41,110 nucleotides of DNA from Ignavibacteriaceae bacterium (GTDB lineage: Bacteria; Bacteroidota; Ignavibacteria; Ignavibacteriales; Ignavibacteriaceae): positions 1 through 41,110 of the forward strand of contig JACSRR010000174.1 of assembly GCA_014879635.1 (NCBI GenBank), written 5' to 3'. Below are positions 19,301 through 27,681 of this stretch, piece after piece; positions within the stretch are counted from its first letter, which is position 1; each line of letters begins with the position of its first letter. A program made the translations under genes and the position numbers. The notes under the pieces were generated by a model, which was given only the letters and a program-made list of their open reading frames with translations, did no database searches and was not told where the DNA came from.

Positions 19301-20307
19301 GTTCTTCTTGAAGTTGTTTTAGAAAAAGAATCTAATGAAGCAACTCCTTGTGCAGGGGAAGCAGGTTTTTCAGTTACAACGGGAAAGCTATTATTTGATT
19401 CGGTTTCAGAATCATCATCAAATGCGCTTAAGTCAATTTTTTGAAAAGGAGATTTACTGATGCCTGAAATTGGAGCACCCCCATCATTAGGTTTAGAAAC
19501 AGGGGAGTTTTCAGGTGAAGTTGATCCGCTATTTAATTTTTTTAATTCGGAATATAATTCAATAAATCTAAGGTCATCTTTGAAAATATCTTCGATATAA
19601 TTTGCAAGCAGGAGCGCCTTCCGGTAATTAAATTGCCCCTTTAACGCAAAAACTTTCAATAATTTAGCTTCGTTATGCTGATCTGATTTACTGCTATCGG
19701 CTATAATTTTATCACATGCACATTGAATATACCAGTACTCTTTATAAGTTAGGGCTTCCTTAGCCTTCTCTAATAGATTAACTTCTGATGTGATCAACTT
19801 ATTTAAGAATGTGCTCTTTTGAACAGTGAGAGACTTTATTAACTCTCTCAGCCGGTTTCGTTCCTTATTAAGATTATTATCAATTTTGAGGGCGGATTCC
19901 AAACACTTATTAGCTTCGGGAATATTATTATTCACCGTAAAACACTTGGCTTTAAGTTCAAAGGCGGTGTGTAGGTTATCGGCGCAATTTGTAAGAATAA
20001 AATCAATATCAATTAATGCGCTTGCAATCAATCCTGTAGAAAAAAGGATTTGAGCTCTATTAAGCCGGTTTAATGATGAGTATTCATTAACTTTTATTGC
20101 AATATCTGCATATTCAAGAGCCAATTCGGGTTTACCGGAAGCTAGCAAAACAGAGGAATATAACCTCAATATTTTTTCATCATTCAGCTGAGAATCAATT
20201 ATTTTCTCCAATAATTCAGCGGCTTCATGGCTATTGCCTGCCGAGAATAATTGAGTTGCCTGTGAAAAAGTTTCTTGAATATTTAACTTAACCGGATTTC
20301 CTGACAT
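16294..20307 (-). CDS. TPR protein with beta-sandwich domain and three tandem CbbX-type AAA+ ATPase modules
   Basis: This is a cytosolic 1337-residue protein. Residues 1-255 are TPR-like helices (ALEYADIAIKVNEYSSLNRLNRAQ). A Ser/Pro-rich linker (258-335) precedes a beta-rich domain (about 345-470, with QSWGTNQPGFWFASQARVEI). Three AAA+ modules of the CbxX/CfxQ/SpoVK type follow, each preceded by the 'L..LtGL..VK' lead-in. Walker A: GNPGTGKTS (547-555), GGPGTGKTT (832-840), GNPGTGKTT (1122-1130). Walker B FIDEAY is in each (near 608, 893, 1183). Arg finger SRF: R667, R954, R1240. Sensor-2 NAR.VRN is in each. All three look active. Single-module relatives remodel Rubisco (CbbX) or serve ESX secretion (EccA, also TPR plus AAA). 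It follows groEL after a terminator and overlaps the sensor kinase gene downstream. The substrate is unknown. Confidence 0.9.
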   Translation of the reverse strand: MSGNPVKLNIQETFSQATQLFSAGNSHEAAELLEKIIDSQLNDEKILRLYSSVLLASGKPELALEYADIAIKVNEYSSLNRLNRAQILFSTGLIASALIDIDFILTNCADNLHTAFELKAKCFTVNNNIPEANKCLESALKIDNNLNKERNRLRELIKSLTVQKSTFLNKLITSEVNLLEKAKEALTYKEYWYIQCACDKIIADSSKSDQHNEAKLLKVFALKGQFNYRKALLLANYIEDIFKDDLRFIELYSELKKLNSGSTSPENSPVSKPNDGGAPISGISKSPFQKIDLSAFDDDSETESNNSFPVVTEKPASPAQGVASLDSFSKTTSRRTDFEAVKASKFRVFNARTFDLKENSGGGRKLYIHQFSEQSATFIGVEIIVLNPFFGKNFSVVEGYAIWYQNDIEAGRYDIEENFSPDNKFVTIFQSWGTNQPGFWFASQARVEIYLFSELVCTKWFLIGRSVIYDLEDFDITDIENILSSESQMADKASVDEIFKELDSFTGLNSVKQTMRDFVDYLNFIAERKKLGLKTKDNLSVNSVFLGNPGTGKTSVARVLGSIFKGMGVLSGGHIIECDRSAMVGQYVGETAQKTEKLIEDAMGGLLFIDEAYTLVKKGQANDFGQEAIDTLMKRMEDKSGEFAVIVAGYPDEMNDFLESNPGMKSRFTHTFNFEDYTPDEMLVIFTGMAEKEDYKLEEKAAELLKKEFTVLYRKRDKTFGNARLVRNLFDDAKMSLSKRYLKLPVSQRNQIMLTTITFEDIQEVFAQEEVKKFRSGIDEDKLNSALKRLNSLMGLSTVKKEINELVKIAKFYAETGQDIQNKFTDHVVFLGGPGTGKTTVARIMGEIYASLGLLPKGHLVETDRQNLVASFVGKTAEKTTEVVNSAIGGTLFIDEAYSLVKSGDSGGSDFGKEAIDTLLKRMEDDRGKFIVIAAGYTEDMERFLESNAGLQSRFTKFILFEDYTPAELMQITENLLTEKKLILGEDTKAKLTVYYNEKYRGRDKTFSNARFVRNIVETAARNHLLRLVDLPADERLSDNAKIVIPADIPEIAPKEATKKSSITQGDKNLLDAHLEELNRLTGLDEVKKSVEKLISSLKIAKLREERGLTVIRKSLHSVFLGNPGTGKTTVARLISSVYKELGVISKGHLVETDRSGLVAGYQGQTAQKTDEIIQKALGGTLFIDEAYTLSRGGNDFGQEAIDTLLKRMEDFKDDLVVIVAGYPNEMQNFLESNPGLSSRFTNFFMFEDYTPEQMLEISNVIAEKSGYKVDDSAVEELVNVFTNLYENRDINFGNARTVRNILFKAISNQEERILSLSDLKDEDLIKITVDDVRNLQ

Positions 20308-20364
20308 AATTCTTTTAACCGATAATTAAAGTATATTAAATTGAAATATAAATGTATTTACCTT

Positions 20365-20397
20365 AAAAAAAAAGCGATGTTCAATGAACATCGCTTT
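20365..20397 (-). terminator. Intrinsic terminator after groEL
   Basis: A 12-bp stem, AAAGCGATGTTC (20371-20382) with GAACATCGCTTT (20386-20397), closes on a 3-base loop. Read on the minus strand it is followed by a run of nine T (20373-20365). It ends the groESL transcript 25 bases after the groEL stop and separates it from the AAA+ gene. Confidence 0.9.
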
Positions 20398-20421
20398 AAT
20401 TTTCTCAAGAGAAATCGAATT

Positions 20422-22068
<1,647 letters not shown>

Positions 22069-22073
22069 TTAAA

Positions 22074-22373
22074 TTATTTATTAATAATAGCGAAAATATC
22101 GCTTTCACGCATGATCAAATACTCTGTTCCGTCAACGGTAACTTCAGTTCCTGAATATTTACCATAAAGAACTTTATCGCCAACTTTAACGGTCATTGAT
22201 ACAGTTTTACCGTCATCGGTTGATTTACCGGGACCTGCAGCAACAACAGTACCTTCAATTGGTTTTTCTTTTGCGGTATCGGGTAAGAAAAGACCGCTTT
22301 TTGTTTTTTCCTGAGCTTCCTCAGGTTTTACGATTATTCTATCACTTAATGGTGACAAATTAATTTGAGACAT
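22074..22373 (-). CDS. groES: Co-chaperonin GroES (Hsp10)
   Basis: The 99-residue length is standard. It begins with the conserved [19 protein letters not shown], followed by the mobile loop [14 protein letters not shown], the roof [10 protein letters not shown] and [12 protein letters not shown] near the C-terminus. It caps the GroEL ring during substrate folding. It is the first gene of the groESL operon; the start is supported by AACGGAGGATATA directly upstream and the CIRCE element just beyond it. Confidence 0.99.
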   Translation of the reverse strand: MSQINLSPLSDRIIVKPEEAQEKTKSGLFLPDTAKEKPIEGTVVAAGPGKSTDDGKTVSMTVKVGDKVLYGKYSGTEVTVDGTEYLIMRESDIFAIINK

Positions 22374-22410
22374 TATATCCTCCGTTTTATTTAATCAATT
22401 TTTACTATTG

Positions 22411-22437
22411 TTAGCACTCAAAAATTGCGAGTGCTAA
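22411..22437 (-). promoter_or_regulatory. CIRCE operator (HrcA binding site) upstream of groESL
   Basis: TTAGCACTC (22411-22419), a 9-base spacer and GAGTGCTAA (22429-22437) form an exact copy of the CIRCE consensus. It lies 38 bases before the groES ATG, in the 5' leader. HrcA bound here represses groESL until heat shock; hrcA itself is not in the window. Confidence 0.97.
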
Positions 22438-22464
22438 TTTAAATGTTTTTTTTCAACTATGCAA
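22436..22464 (-). promoter_or_regulatory. Candidate groESL promoter (TTGCAT-N17-TAAATT)
   Basis: On the minus strand TTGCAT (22464-22459), a 17-base spacer and TAAATT (22441-22436) run directly into the CIRCE element, placing the start site inside the operator. The -35 match is only partial, so this is a proposal supported mainly by position. Confidence 0.4.
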
Positions 22465-22616
22465 GTTTTTTGCAGTATTAATGATTTTTTAACATTAAAA
22501 TATCATACCTGATTGGCTTATTGATTTTACTGATAAGACTTTGTCTTGTACTAAATATGGTTGTCACCAATCTGGAAAGAATTTTCTAAGTGGATAAAAG
22601 TAGCAAATTCAATATT

Positions 22617-22640
22617 TGACTCCGGAGGTGTCACATATTA
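22617..22640 (+). repeat. Hairpin repeat, copy 1 (single)
   Basis: TGACTCCGGAGGTGTCACAT: arms TGAC.C and G.GTCA flank the CCGGAGG-type core, followed by ATATTA. This is the lone copy of a five-member family in this intergenic region; one arm position is mismatched (T opposite T). Confidence 0.7.
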
Positions 22641-22650
22641 ATTAAGATTT

Positions 22651-22800
22651 TAACCACCGAGCACACCGAGCACGCAGAGAGGAAAAGTTCTTGGATCGTA
22701 GTCCCGACCTGGTCGGAATTTCTACTCAATACCCACTGCAAGCGTAGCGAACTACCCACTAACTTTATTCACCACTAAGAGCACACAGAGGGGAAATGTG
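22651..22800 (+). repeat. 'gcacacagagg'-type dispersed repeat tracts (two direct copies) with embedded palindrome
   Basis: TTAACCACCGAGCACACCGA with GCACGCAGAGAGGAAAAG (22651-22686) and TCACCACTAAGAGCACACAG with AGGGGAAA (22769-22797) are related low-complexity tracts. Between them lie the palindrome CCGACC-T-GGTCGG (22704-22716) and GCGTAGCGAACTACCCACTA. The same elements recur inverted at 23111-23245. No coding content is seen. Confidence 0.6.
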
Positions 22801-22819
22801 AAAAATACATTTTACTTTT

Positions 22820-22900
22820 TGATGCCGGAGGTGTCATATATTTGTAGAAAAAAAGAAAATTAGATTTGTTCGACCCCGGAGGCGGTCGCATATAATTGGA
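22820..22900 (+). repeat. Paired hairpin repeat unit, copies 2 and 3
   Basis: Hairpin TGATGC-CGGAG-GTGTCA (22820-22836) is followed by TATATTTGTAGAAAA. About 50 bases later comes hairpin CGACC...GGTCG (22871-22888), then CATATAATTGG. Both hairpins carry the core CCGGAGG. The whole two-hairpin unit is matched by the unit at 22969-23045, including the linker pattern TGTAGAAAA-GAAaAT-GATTT-CGAC. Confidence 0.75.
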
Positions 22901-22968
22901 AAAATTATTTAGTGAGTAGACAAATTTAGTGTGTTGTGGAAGATTTAGTGGATAGAAAATTCAAATTA

Positions 22969-23045
22969 TGACGCTGAAGGCGTCAAATGTTTGTAGAAAA
23001 TAGAATAATCTGATTTATGCGACACTGAAGGAGGTCGCATGTTAA
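22969..23045 (+). repeat. Paired hairpin repeat unit, copies 4 and 5
   Basis: Hairpin TGACGC-TGAAG-GCGTCA (22969-22985) is a perfect 6-bp stem, followed by AATGTTTGTAGAAAA. Hairpin TGCGAC...GTCGCA (23018-23039) follows, also a perfect 6-bp stem. Both carry the core CTGAAGG instead of CCGGAGG. The unit is a direct repeat of 22820-22896 with the same spacing. Confidence 0.75.
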
Positions 23046-23110
23046 ATTTATTCAAATTGATATAAATCTTAAGAATAATTTACTGTCCGGTCATTACGAT
23101 TTAACCTAAT

Positions 23111-23245
23111 CCCGACCGGGTCGGGGCTAAGCACAATTTTTTAACCTAGAACACCCGCACCCCGAACCCCCAAACTTTCTCCTCTGCGTTCTCTGTTGGC
23201 TCTGCGGTTAGTAGATTAGTGGGTGAAGCGAAACGCATTTGACAA
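23111..23245 (-). repeat. Inverted counterpart of the 22651-22800 tracts, with CCCGACC-G-GGTCGGG palindrome
   Basis: CCCGACC-G-GGTCGGG (23111-23125) is a perfect 7-bp palindrome. TTCTCCTCTGCGTTCTCTGT followed by TGGCTCTGCGGTTAGTAGA (about 23178-23214) and TTAGTGGGTGAAGCG are the reverse complement of the tract type at 22651-22800. A third, degraded palindrome CCCGTTCGGGTCGG lies at 23315-23328. Confidence 0.6.
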
Positions 23246-23485
23246 AAATGCAGGGTTGAGCTTGTGTGTTGCTCCAAAAGTATAGCGAGAATATAAATAA
23301 CTTTGAATTCCGCTCCCGTTCGGGTCGGAATCAAACCCCGAAACCCAAACATTTTATGTCGCTGATAAATCCAGTAATCTAATGTAGTAGCTTAAGCAGT
23401 AAACCTAAAGATAATAAGCCTCTTTAATATTAGACTAATTTCCACTATATTTATCTTTCAACTTTTTAAAAATAGGAATTTATTA

Positions 23486-24889
23486 ATGGCAATAAATTAT
23501 GATATAGCCGTTTTAGGTGGAGGACCGGGCGGGTATGTTGCTGCAATAAGAGCAGGTCAATTAGGATTTAAAACAGTAGTTATTGATAAAGATAATTTAG
23601 GTGGTGTTTGCCTTAATTGGGGTTGTATTCCCACAAAATCACTTTTAAAGAATGTTGAAATTTATGACAATTTAAAAAATCACTCTCAAGAATTTGGAAT
23701 TTCTTATACAGATTTAAGTATAGATTTTACTAAAGTGATTAAAAGAAGTAGGGATATTTCAGACAAAATCACAAAAAATGTTGAAATGCTTGTCAAGAAA
23801 AATAAAATTGACAGAATAAGGGGCACCGGTAAATTAAACAAGGAAAAAGAAATTGAAATTACCGATAAAGACGGTAAAAAATTAGAAAATATAAAAGCAA
23901 CACATATTATTATAGCCACAGGTGCAAGACCACGCATTGTTCCGGCAATTCCGGTAGATTATAAGAATATAATAACAAGTACGGAAGCAATGTCGCTAAG
24001 CGAACTTCCTTCAAGCATGGTAATAATAGGAGCAGGTGCAATAGGGATAGAATTTGCATATTTCTACTCTGTTCTTGGTACTAAAGTAACTGTTGTGGAA
24101 ATGTTGGATAGAATTCTACCTGTTGAAGATAAAGAAATTTCGTTAACTTTGGAAAAGAGCCTTAAAAAAAGAGGCATTGATATTTTAACCGGGGCACAAG
24201 TACTTTCTGCCGAAAATCAGAAGAAAAATGTTAAAGTTAAAATTAAAATTGGCGAGGAAGTTAAAGAAATTACAGCCGACAAAGTTTTAAGTGCTATCGG
24301 TGTAACCGGAAATATTGAAAACATAGGGCTTGAAGAAACAGGAGTTAAAACAGAAAGGGGGCATATTGTAGTTGATAAGTCAACTTACAAAACAAATGTT
24401 CCCGGAATTTACGCAATCGGAGATGTAATAGGAGCTCCTTGGTTAGCACATGTTGCTTCTGCTGAAGGGATTCACTGCGTTGAAAAAATAAAGGGTTTAC
24501 CGGTTCACAATGTTGATTATGATAATATACCGGGTTGTACTTACTGCCAGCCTCAAGTTGCAAGTATAGGTCTGACCGAAGAAAAGGCAAAAGAAGCCGG
24601 TTATGAATTAAAAATTGGAAAATTCCCGTTTATGGCAAGCGGAAAAGCATTTGCAATTGGAGAAAGAGAAGGATTTGTTAAACTTATTTTCGACAATAAG
24701 TATGGTGAGTTGCTGGGCGCTCACATTATCGGTTCCGAAGCAACTGAGATGATTGCAGAGTTAGGAATTGCACGAGCTCTTGAGGCAACTTACGAAACAA
24801 TTATTAAAACGGTGCACGCTCACCCTACGCTTTCAGAATCTGTTATGGAAGCTGCTGCTCAATCAAACGGCGAGGCTATTCATATCTAA
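23486..24889 (+). CDS. lpdA: Dihydrolipoyl dehydrogenase (E3)
   Basis: This 467-residue FAD-dependent class I disulfide oxidoreductase has the FAD-binding loop GGGPGGYVAA (residues 11-20) and the redox-active disulfide Cys42/Cys47 in GGVCLNWGCIPTK. The NAD-binding motif is IGAGAIGIEFA, the second FAD contact YAIGDV, and the C-terminal catalytic His-Glu pair lies in VHAHPTLSE. It reoxidises the dihydrolipoyl groups of E2 and passes electrons to NAD+. It is the first gene of an operon with lipB, E1, E2 and lipA, so it is the E3 of this complex; it may also serve other lipoyl enzymes. AATAGGAA lies upstream of the ATG. Confidence 0.97.
   Translation: MAINYDIAVLGGGPGGYVAAIRAGQLGFKTVVIDKDNLGGVCLNWGCIPTKSLLKNVEIYDNLKNHSQEFGISYTDLSIDFTKVIKRSRDISDKITKNVEMLVKKNKIDRIRGTGKLNKEKEIEITDKDGKKLENIKATHIIIATGARPRIVPAIPVDYKNIITSTEAMSLSELPSSMVIIGAGAIGIEFAYFYSVLGTKVTVVEMLDRILPVEDKEISLTLEKSLKKRGIDILTGAQVLSAENQKKNVKVKIKIGEEVKEITADKVLSAIGVTGNIENIGLEETGVKTERGHIVVDKSTYKTNVPGIYAIGDVIGAPWLAHVASAEGIHCVEKIKGLPVHNVDYDNIPGCTYCQPQVASIGLTEEKAKEAGYELKIGKFPFMASGKAFAIGEREGFVKLIFDNKYGELLGAHIIGSEATEMIAELGIARALEATYETIIKTVHAHPTLSESVMEAAAQSNGEAIHI
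24869..24884 (+). promoter_or_regulatory. Possible ribosome site and ATA start for lipB
   Basis: GGCGAGG (24869-24875), six bases, then ATA (24882-24884) in the lipB frame, five bases before the end of lpdA. This is the only purine-rich, correctly spaced site near the conserved LipB N-terminus. Confidence 0.35.
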
Positions 24890-25532
24890 GCAGCTGAATT
24901 TTATTGATAGCGGAGTTGTTGAGTACGGAAAAGCTTGGCAGCTTCAAAAAAATATATATAATGATGTTCTTGAAGGGAGATCTCTTGATACCCTTATTTT
25001 TTTAGAGCATCCCCATACATATACTATGGGTAAAACAACCGATAAAAGTAATTTGACCGGAAGTGAAGAATTTCTAAAAAATAATAACATTGCAATATTT
25101 GAAATTGACAGGGGGGGTGATATAACTTATCACGGACCGGGTCAATTAGTTGGTTATCCTATCCTTAATTTAACGGGCTGGCTTGAAGATGCCCACAAGT
25201 ATTTAAGAAATCTTGAAGAGGTTTTGATTAAAACTTGCGTGGATTACGGTCTCACGGCAGGAAGAATTAAAGGGCTTACCGGTGTATGGATTGAAGATAG
25301 AAAAATTGCAGCAATAGGAATAAAAATTAGCAGGTGGGTAACAATGCATGGTTTTGCTTTTAATATTAATACTGATTTAAGTTTATTTGATGGTATCATT
25401 CCTTGCGGAATTAAAGATAAAAAAGTGACTTCTTTATCCGCAGAACTTAGAAAACAGGTCAATTTAATTGAGGTTAAAGAAAGAGTTTTAGAAAATTTCT
25501 TAACTATTTTCGAATATACTAATAAAAAATAG
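24882..25532 (+). CDS. lipB: Octanoyl-[acyl carrier protein]:protein N-octanoyltransferase LipB, non-canonical start
   Basis: Family features are clear: LEHPHTYTMGK, DRGGDITYHGPGQLVGYPIL, the catalytic Lys in DRKIAAIGIK, MHGFAFNIN, and the catalytic Cys in IIPCGI. It moves octanoate from acyl carrier protein to lipoyl domains, here those of the E2 encoded two genes on; LipA then inserts sulfur. Homology begins at about 24894 (LNFIDSG). No ATG, GTG or TTG lies near it in frame: the nearest are TTG at 24768 and 24780, more than 100 bases inside lpdA, and the residues they would add are an off-frame reading of the lpdA end. I mark ATA at 24882, which overlaps the lpdA stop and follows GGCGAGG by 6 bases. 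CTG at 24894 is the alternative. The gene body is certain; the start is not. Confidence 0.85.
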   Translation: MSKQLNFIDSGVVEYGKAWQLQKNIYNDVLEGRSLDTLIFLEHPHTYTMGKTTDKSNLTGSEEFLKNNNIAIFEIDRGGDITYHGPGQLVGYPILNLTGWLEDAHKYLRNLEEVLIKTCVDYGLTAGRIKGLTGVWIEDRKIAAIGIKISRWVTMHGFAFNINTDLSLFDGIIPCGIKDKKVTSLSAELRKQVNLIEVKERVLENFLTIFEYTNKK

Positions 25533-25560
25533 TTAATTTAAACTTAATAAAAAGGTTAGA

Positions 25561-27660
25561 ATGGCAAAAGGTAAAATAGCCGAAAAAGAGTTGAAAAAGA
25601 ATGTTTCGACAAAAAATAGTTCGAATAATTCTAACAACGGCACAAGAAATAATTTTGATAAAGATTTTTTGAAAAATGTTTTATACTTTATGCAGCTTGC
25701 ACGAAGTATTGACAATAAGGCTATGAATCTTCTTAGACAGGGCAAATCCTTTTTTCATATAGCGGGTAGCGGGCATGAGGCTATTCAAGTTGCAGTTGCA
25801 TCACAATTAAACCCCAAAGTTGATTGGCTATTCCCTTATTATAGAGATTTAGCATTAGTTTTATACTCCGGGGTTACGGCAAAAGACTTTTTCTTACAAT
25901 GTTTTGGTAAGGCTGATGACCCGGCATGCGGTGGAAGACAACTTCCTTGCCACTTCGGAACAAGAAATCATATAAATATTCCTGCTCAATCATCACCAAC
26001 CGGAACGCAATTTTTACAAGCAACGGGTACTGCCTTAGCTTCCGTTAAACAAGGTATTAATTCCATCTCTTATGTCAGTTCCGGTGAGGGTACTACTTCT
26101 CAAGGTGAGTTTCATGAAGCCGTGAATTGGGCAAGTAGAGAAAAATTACCTGTACTCTTTGTAATTCAAAACAATAAATTTGCTATTTCGGTACCTGTTT
26201 CACAGCAGAGCGGCGGTGAAGGGCATTCAATTGCAAGCATGATGTCAGGATATGCTAACTTATTAAGAGTTAGAGTTGACGGAACTGATTTTTTTGAATC
26301 TTACACGGTAGTTGCAGAAGCGATAGAGTATATTAAATCTGGTAAAGGTCCTGTTTTGATTGAAGCTGAAACAGTTAGACTACTTTCTCACTCCTCTTCA
26401 GATGACCAGAAGAAATACAGGGATGAAGCAGAACTCAAAAGAGAAGCAGATCAAGACCCTATTCGTAAATTTTTAAATCATATTAAATTAAACGGTATTT
26501 TTACTCAAGAAGAGATTGAAGAAATTACCGACGGTATTTTTGACGAAATATCAGCTGCAGCAGACGAAGCAGAAAAAGCTGAAAACCCGAAAGCAGAAAC
26601 CGCTAGCCGTTATAATTTTGACGAAAGCGGACTTAAAGAAACCTTTGAATACGAAAAAAATCAACCGCAAGGTAAGTCGATCGTTATGGTTGATGCAATT
26701 AACCACGCTTTGAGTGAAGAGATGGAAAAAAACGAAAAGATTTATGTTTTCGGCGAAGATATTGCAGACGGAAAAGGAGGAGTATTCACTGCTACTAAAG
26801 GTTTATCTACTAAATATGGTGAAGCAAGAGTTTTTAATTCACCGTTAGCCGAAGCGAGTATCGTTGGAGTTGCAACCGGTATGGCTTTAGCCGGATTAAG
26901 GCCTGTTGTCGAAATTCAGTTTGGTGATTACATTTGGCCCGCATTTATGCAATATAAAGATGAATTGGCAACAATTAGATACAGGTCAAATAACGAGTGG
27001 TTTGCTCCCGTTGTTTCAAGAGTAGCAGTAGGCGGATACATTCACGGAGGTTTATATCACAGCCAAAATGTTGAGTCAATTTTCGCTCATGTGCCCGGTA
27101 TTTATATTGTTTATCCTTCAAATGCAGCAGATGCTAAAGGACTTCTCAAAACCGCAATGCGAATAAATGATCCCGTACTATTTTGCGAGCACAAAGGTTT
27201 GTACAGACAATCATTTGCTACAACTCCGGAACCCGATTCAGAATATATGATCCCTTTTGGTAAAGCAAAAATAGTTAGAGAGGGGAAAGATATTTCTGTA
27301 ATTTCTTACGGTGCTACAATGTGGGAAGCTGTTTTTGCCTCCCGTAGATTAGAAGACGAAGGCTTTTCGGTTGAAGTTATCGATATTAGAACAATTGTAC
27401 CGTTAGATGAAGAAACAATATATAATTCCGTAAAGAAAACAGGCAAGGCAATTGTCATTCATGAAGATACTTTGACTGCCGGGTTCGGAGCAGAAATTGC
27501 CGCAAGAATTTCAGAAAACTGTTTCAGATTTTTAGACGGACCAATAAAACGGTACGCCGCAAAAGATTCACATATTCCCTATGCTCCTGTTTTGGAAGCA
27601 GCTGTTCTGCCCACAAGGGAAGGAACATATTTAGCAATTAAAGAATTACTCAATTACTAA
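25561..27660 (+). CDS. 2-oxoacid dehydrogenase E1, alpha and beta subunits fused (pyruvate or branched-chain type)
   Basis: The 699-residue protein joins an alpha-type half (about 35-350) to a beta-type half (about 372-695). In the alpha half, FPYYRDLALVL and GGRQLPCHFG precede the thiamine-diphosphate motif GEGTTSQGE...IQNN (Gly175 to Asn205), followed by the phosphorylation-loop-like LLSHSSSDDQKKYR. The beta half has VFGEDIADGKGGVF, NSPLAEASIVGVATGMALAG and QFGDYIWPAF. The first 30 residues are Lys/Asn/Ser-rich and probably flexible. It decarboxylates a 2-oxo acid and acylates the lipoyl group of E2. Heterotetrameric relatives encode the two halves separately; the fusion is known in Bacteroidota-type lineages. 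Pyruvate and branched-chain substrates cannot be separated by eye. AAAAAGG precedes the ATG. Confidence 0.93.
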   Translation: MAKGKIAEKELKKNVSTKNSSNNSNNGTRNNFDKDFLKNVLYFMQLARSIDNKAMNLLRQGKSFFHIAGSGHEAIQVAVASQLNPKVDWLFPYYRDLALVLYSGVTAKDFFLQCFGKADDPACGGRQLPCHFGTRNHINIPAQSSPTGTQFLQATGTALASVKQGINSISYVSSGEGTTSQGEFHEAVNWASREKLPVLFVIQNNKFAISVPVSQQSGGEGHSIASMMSGYANLLRVRVDGTDFFESYTVVAEAIEYIKSGKGPVLIEAETVRLLSHSSSDDQKKYRDEAELKREADQDPIRKFLNHIKLNGIFTQEEIEEITDGIFDEISAAADEAEKAENPKAETASRYNFDESGLKETFEYEKNQPQGKSIVMVDAINHALSEEMEKNEKIYVFGEDIADGKGGVFTATKGLSTKYGEARVFNSPLAEASIVGVATGMALAGLRPVVEIQFGDYIWPAFMQYKDELATIRYRSNNEWFAPVVSRVAVGGYIHGGLYHSQNVESIFAHVPGIYIVYPSNAADAKGLLKTAMRINDPVLFCEHKGLYRQSFATTPEPDSEYMIPFGKAKIVREGKDISVISYGATMWEAVFASRRLEDEGFSVEVIDIRTIVPLDEETIYNSVKKTGKAIVIHEDTLTAGFGAEIAARISENCFRFLDGPIKRYAAKDSHIPYAPVLEAAVLPTREGTYLAIKELLNY

Positions 27661-27681
27661 ACAGAATTTTAAGGTAAAATA

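Larger units (their letters stand above)
22438..23485. other. Gene-free intergenic region rich in degenerate repeats
   Basis: About one kilobase between the divergent groESL and lpd operons has no credible gene in any frame. The first part (to about 22610) is AT-rich promoter-side DNA. From 22617 to 23330 it is filled by three kinds of repeats, listed separately: short hairpins with a CYGRAGG loop, 'gcacacagagg' tracts, and CCGACC/GGTCGG palindromes. The last 100 bases before lpd are AT-rich and contain TATCTTTC (23452-23459), one base off the TAnnTTTG box, as a possible lpd promoter. Confidence 0.7.

Noticed and set aside
13091-20291. Several plus-strand open frames opposite the kinase and AAA+ genes
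   Set aside because: They lie antisense within clearly coding conserved domains and show no domain or start signal of their own.
22539-22551. AAGAC-TTT-GTCTT mini hairpin upstream of groESL
   Set aside because: Five base pairs in an AT-rich region, expected by chance; no link to a promoter or transcript end.
22617-23045. Possible CRISPR array
   Set aside because: The five hairpin copies are unevenly spaced, diverged, and the linkers are themselves conserved between units, unlike unique spacers; no cas gene is present.
23146-23352. Open frame on the minus strand in the repeat-rich spacer
   Set aside because: It is made of the repeat tracts and a palindrome, has no ribosome site and no protein-like composition.
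24768-24881. N-terminal extension of LipB from TTG 24768
   Set aside because: The added residues are an off-frame reading of the conserved lpdA C-terminus and have no LipB similarity; I treat them as a by-product of the open frame.
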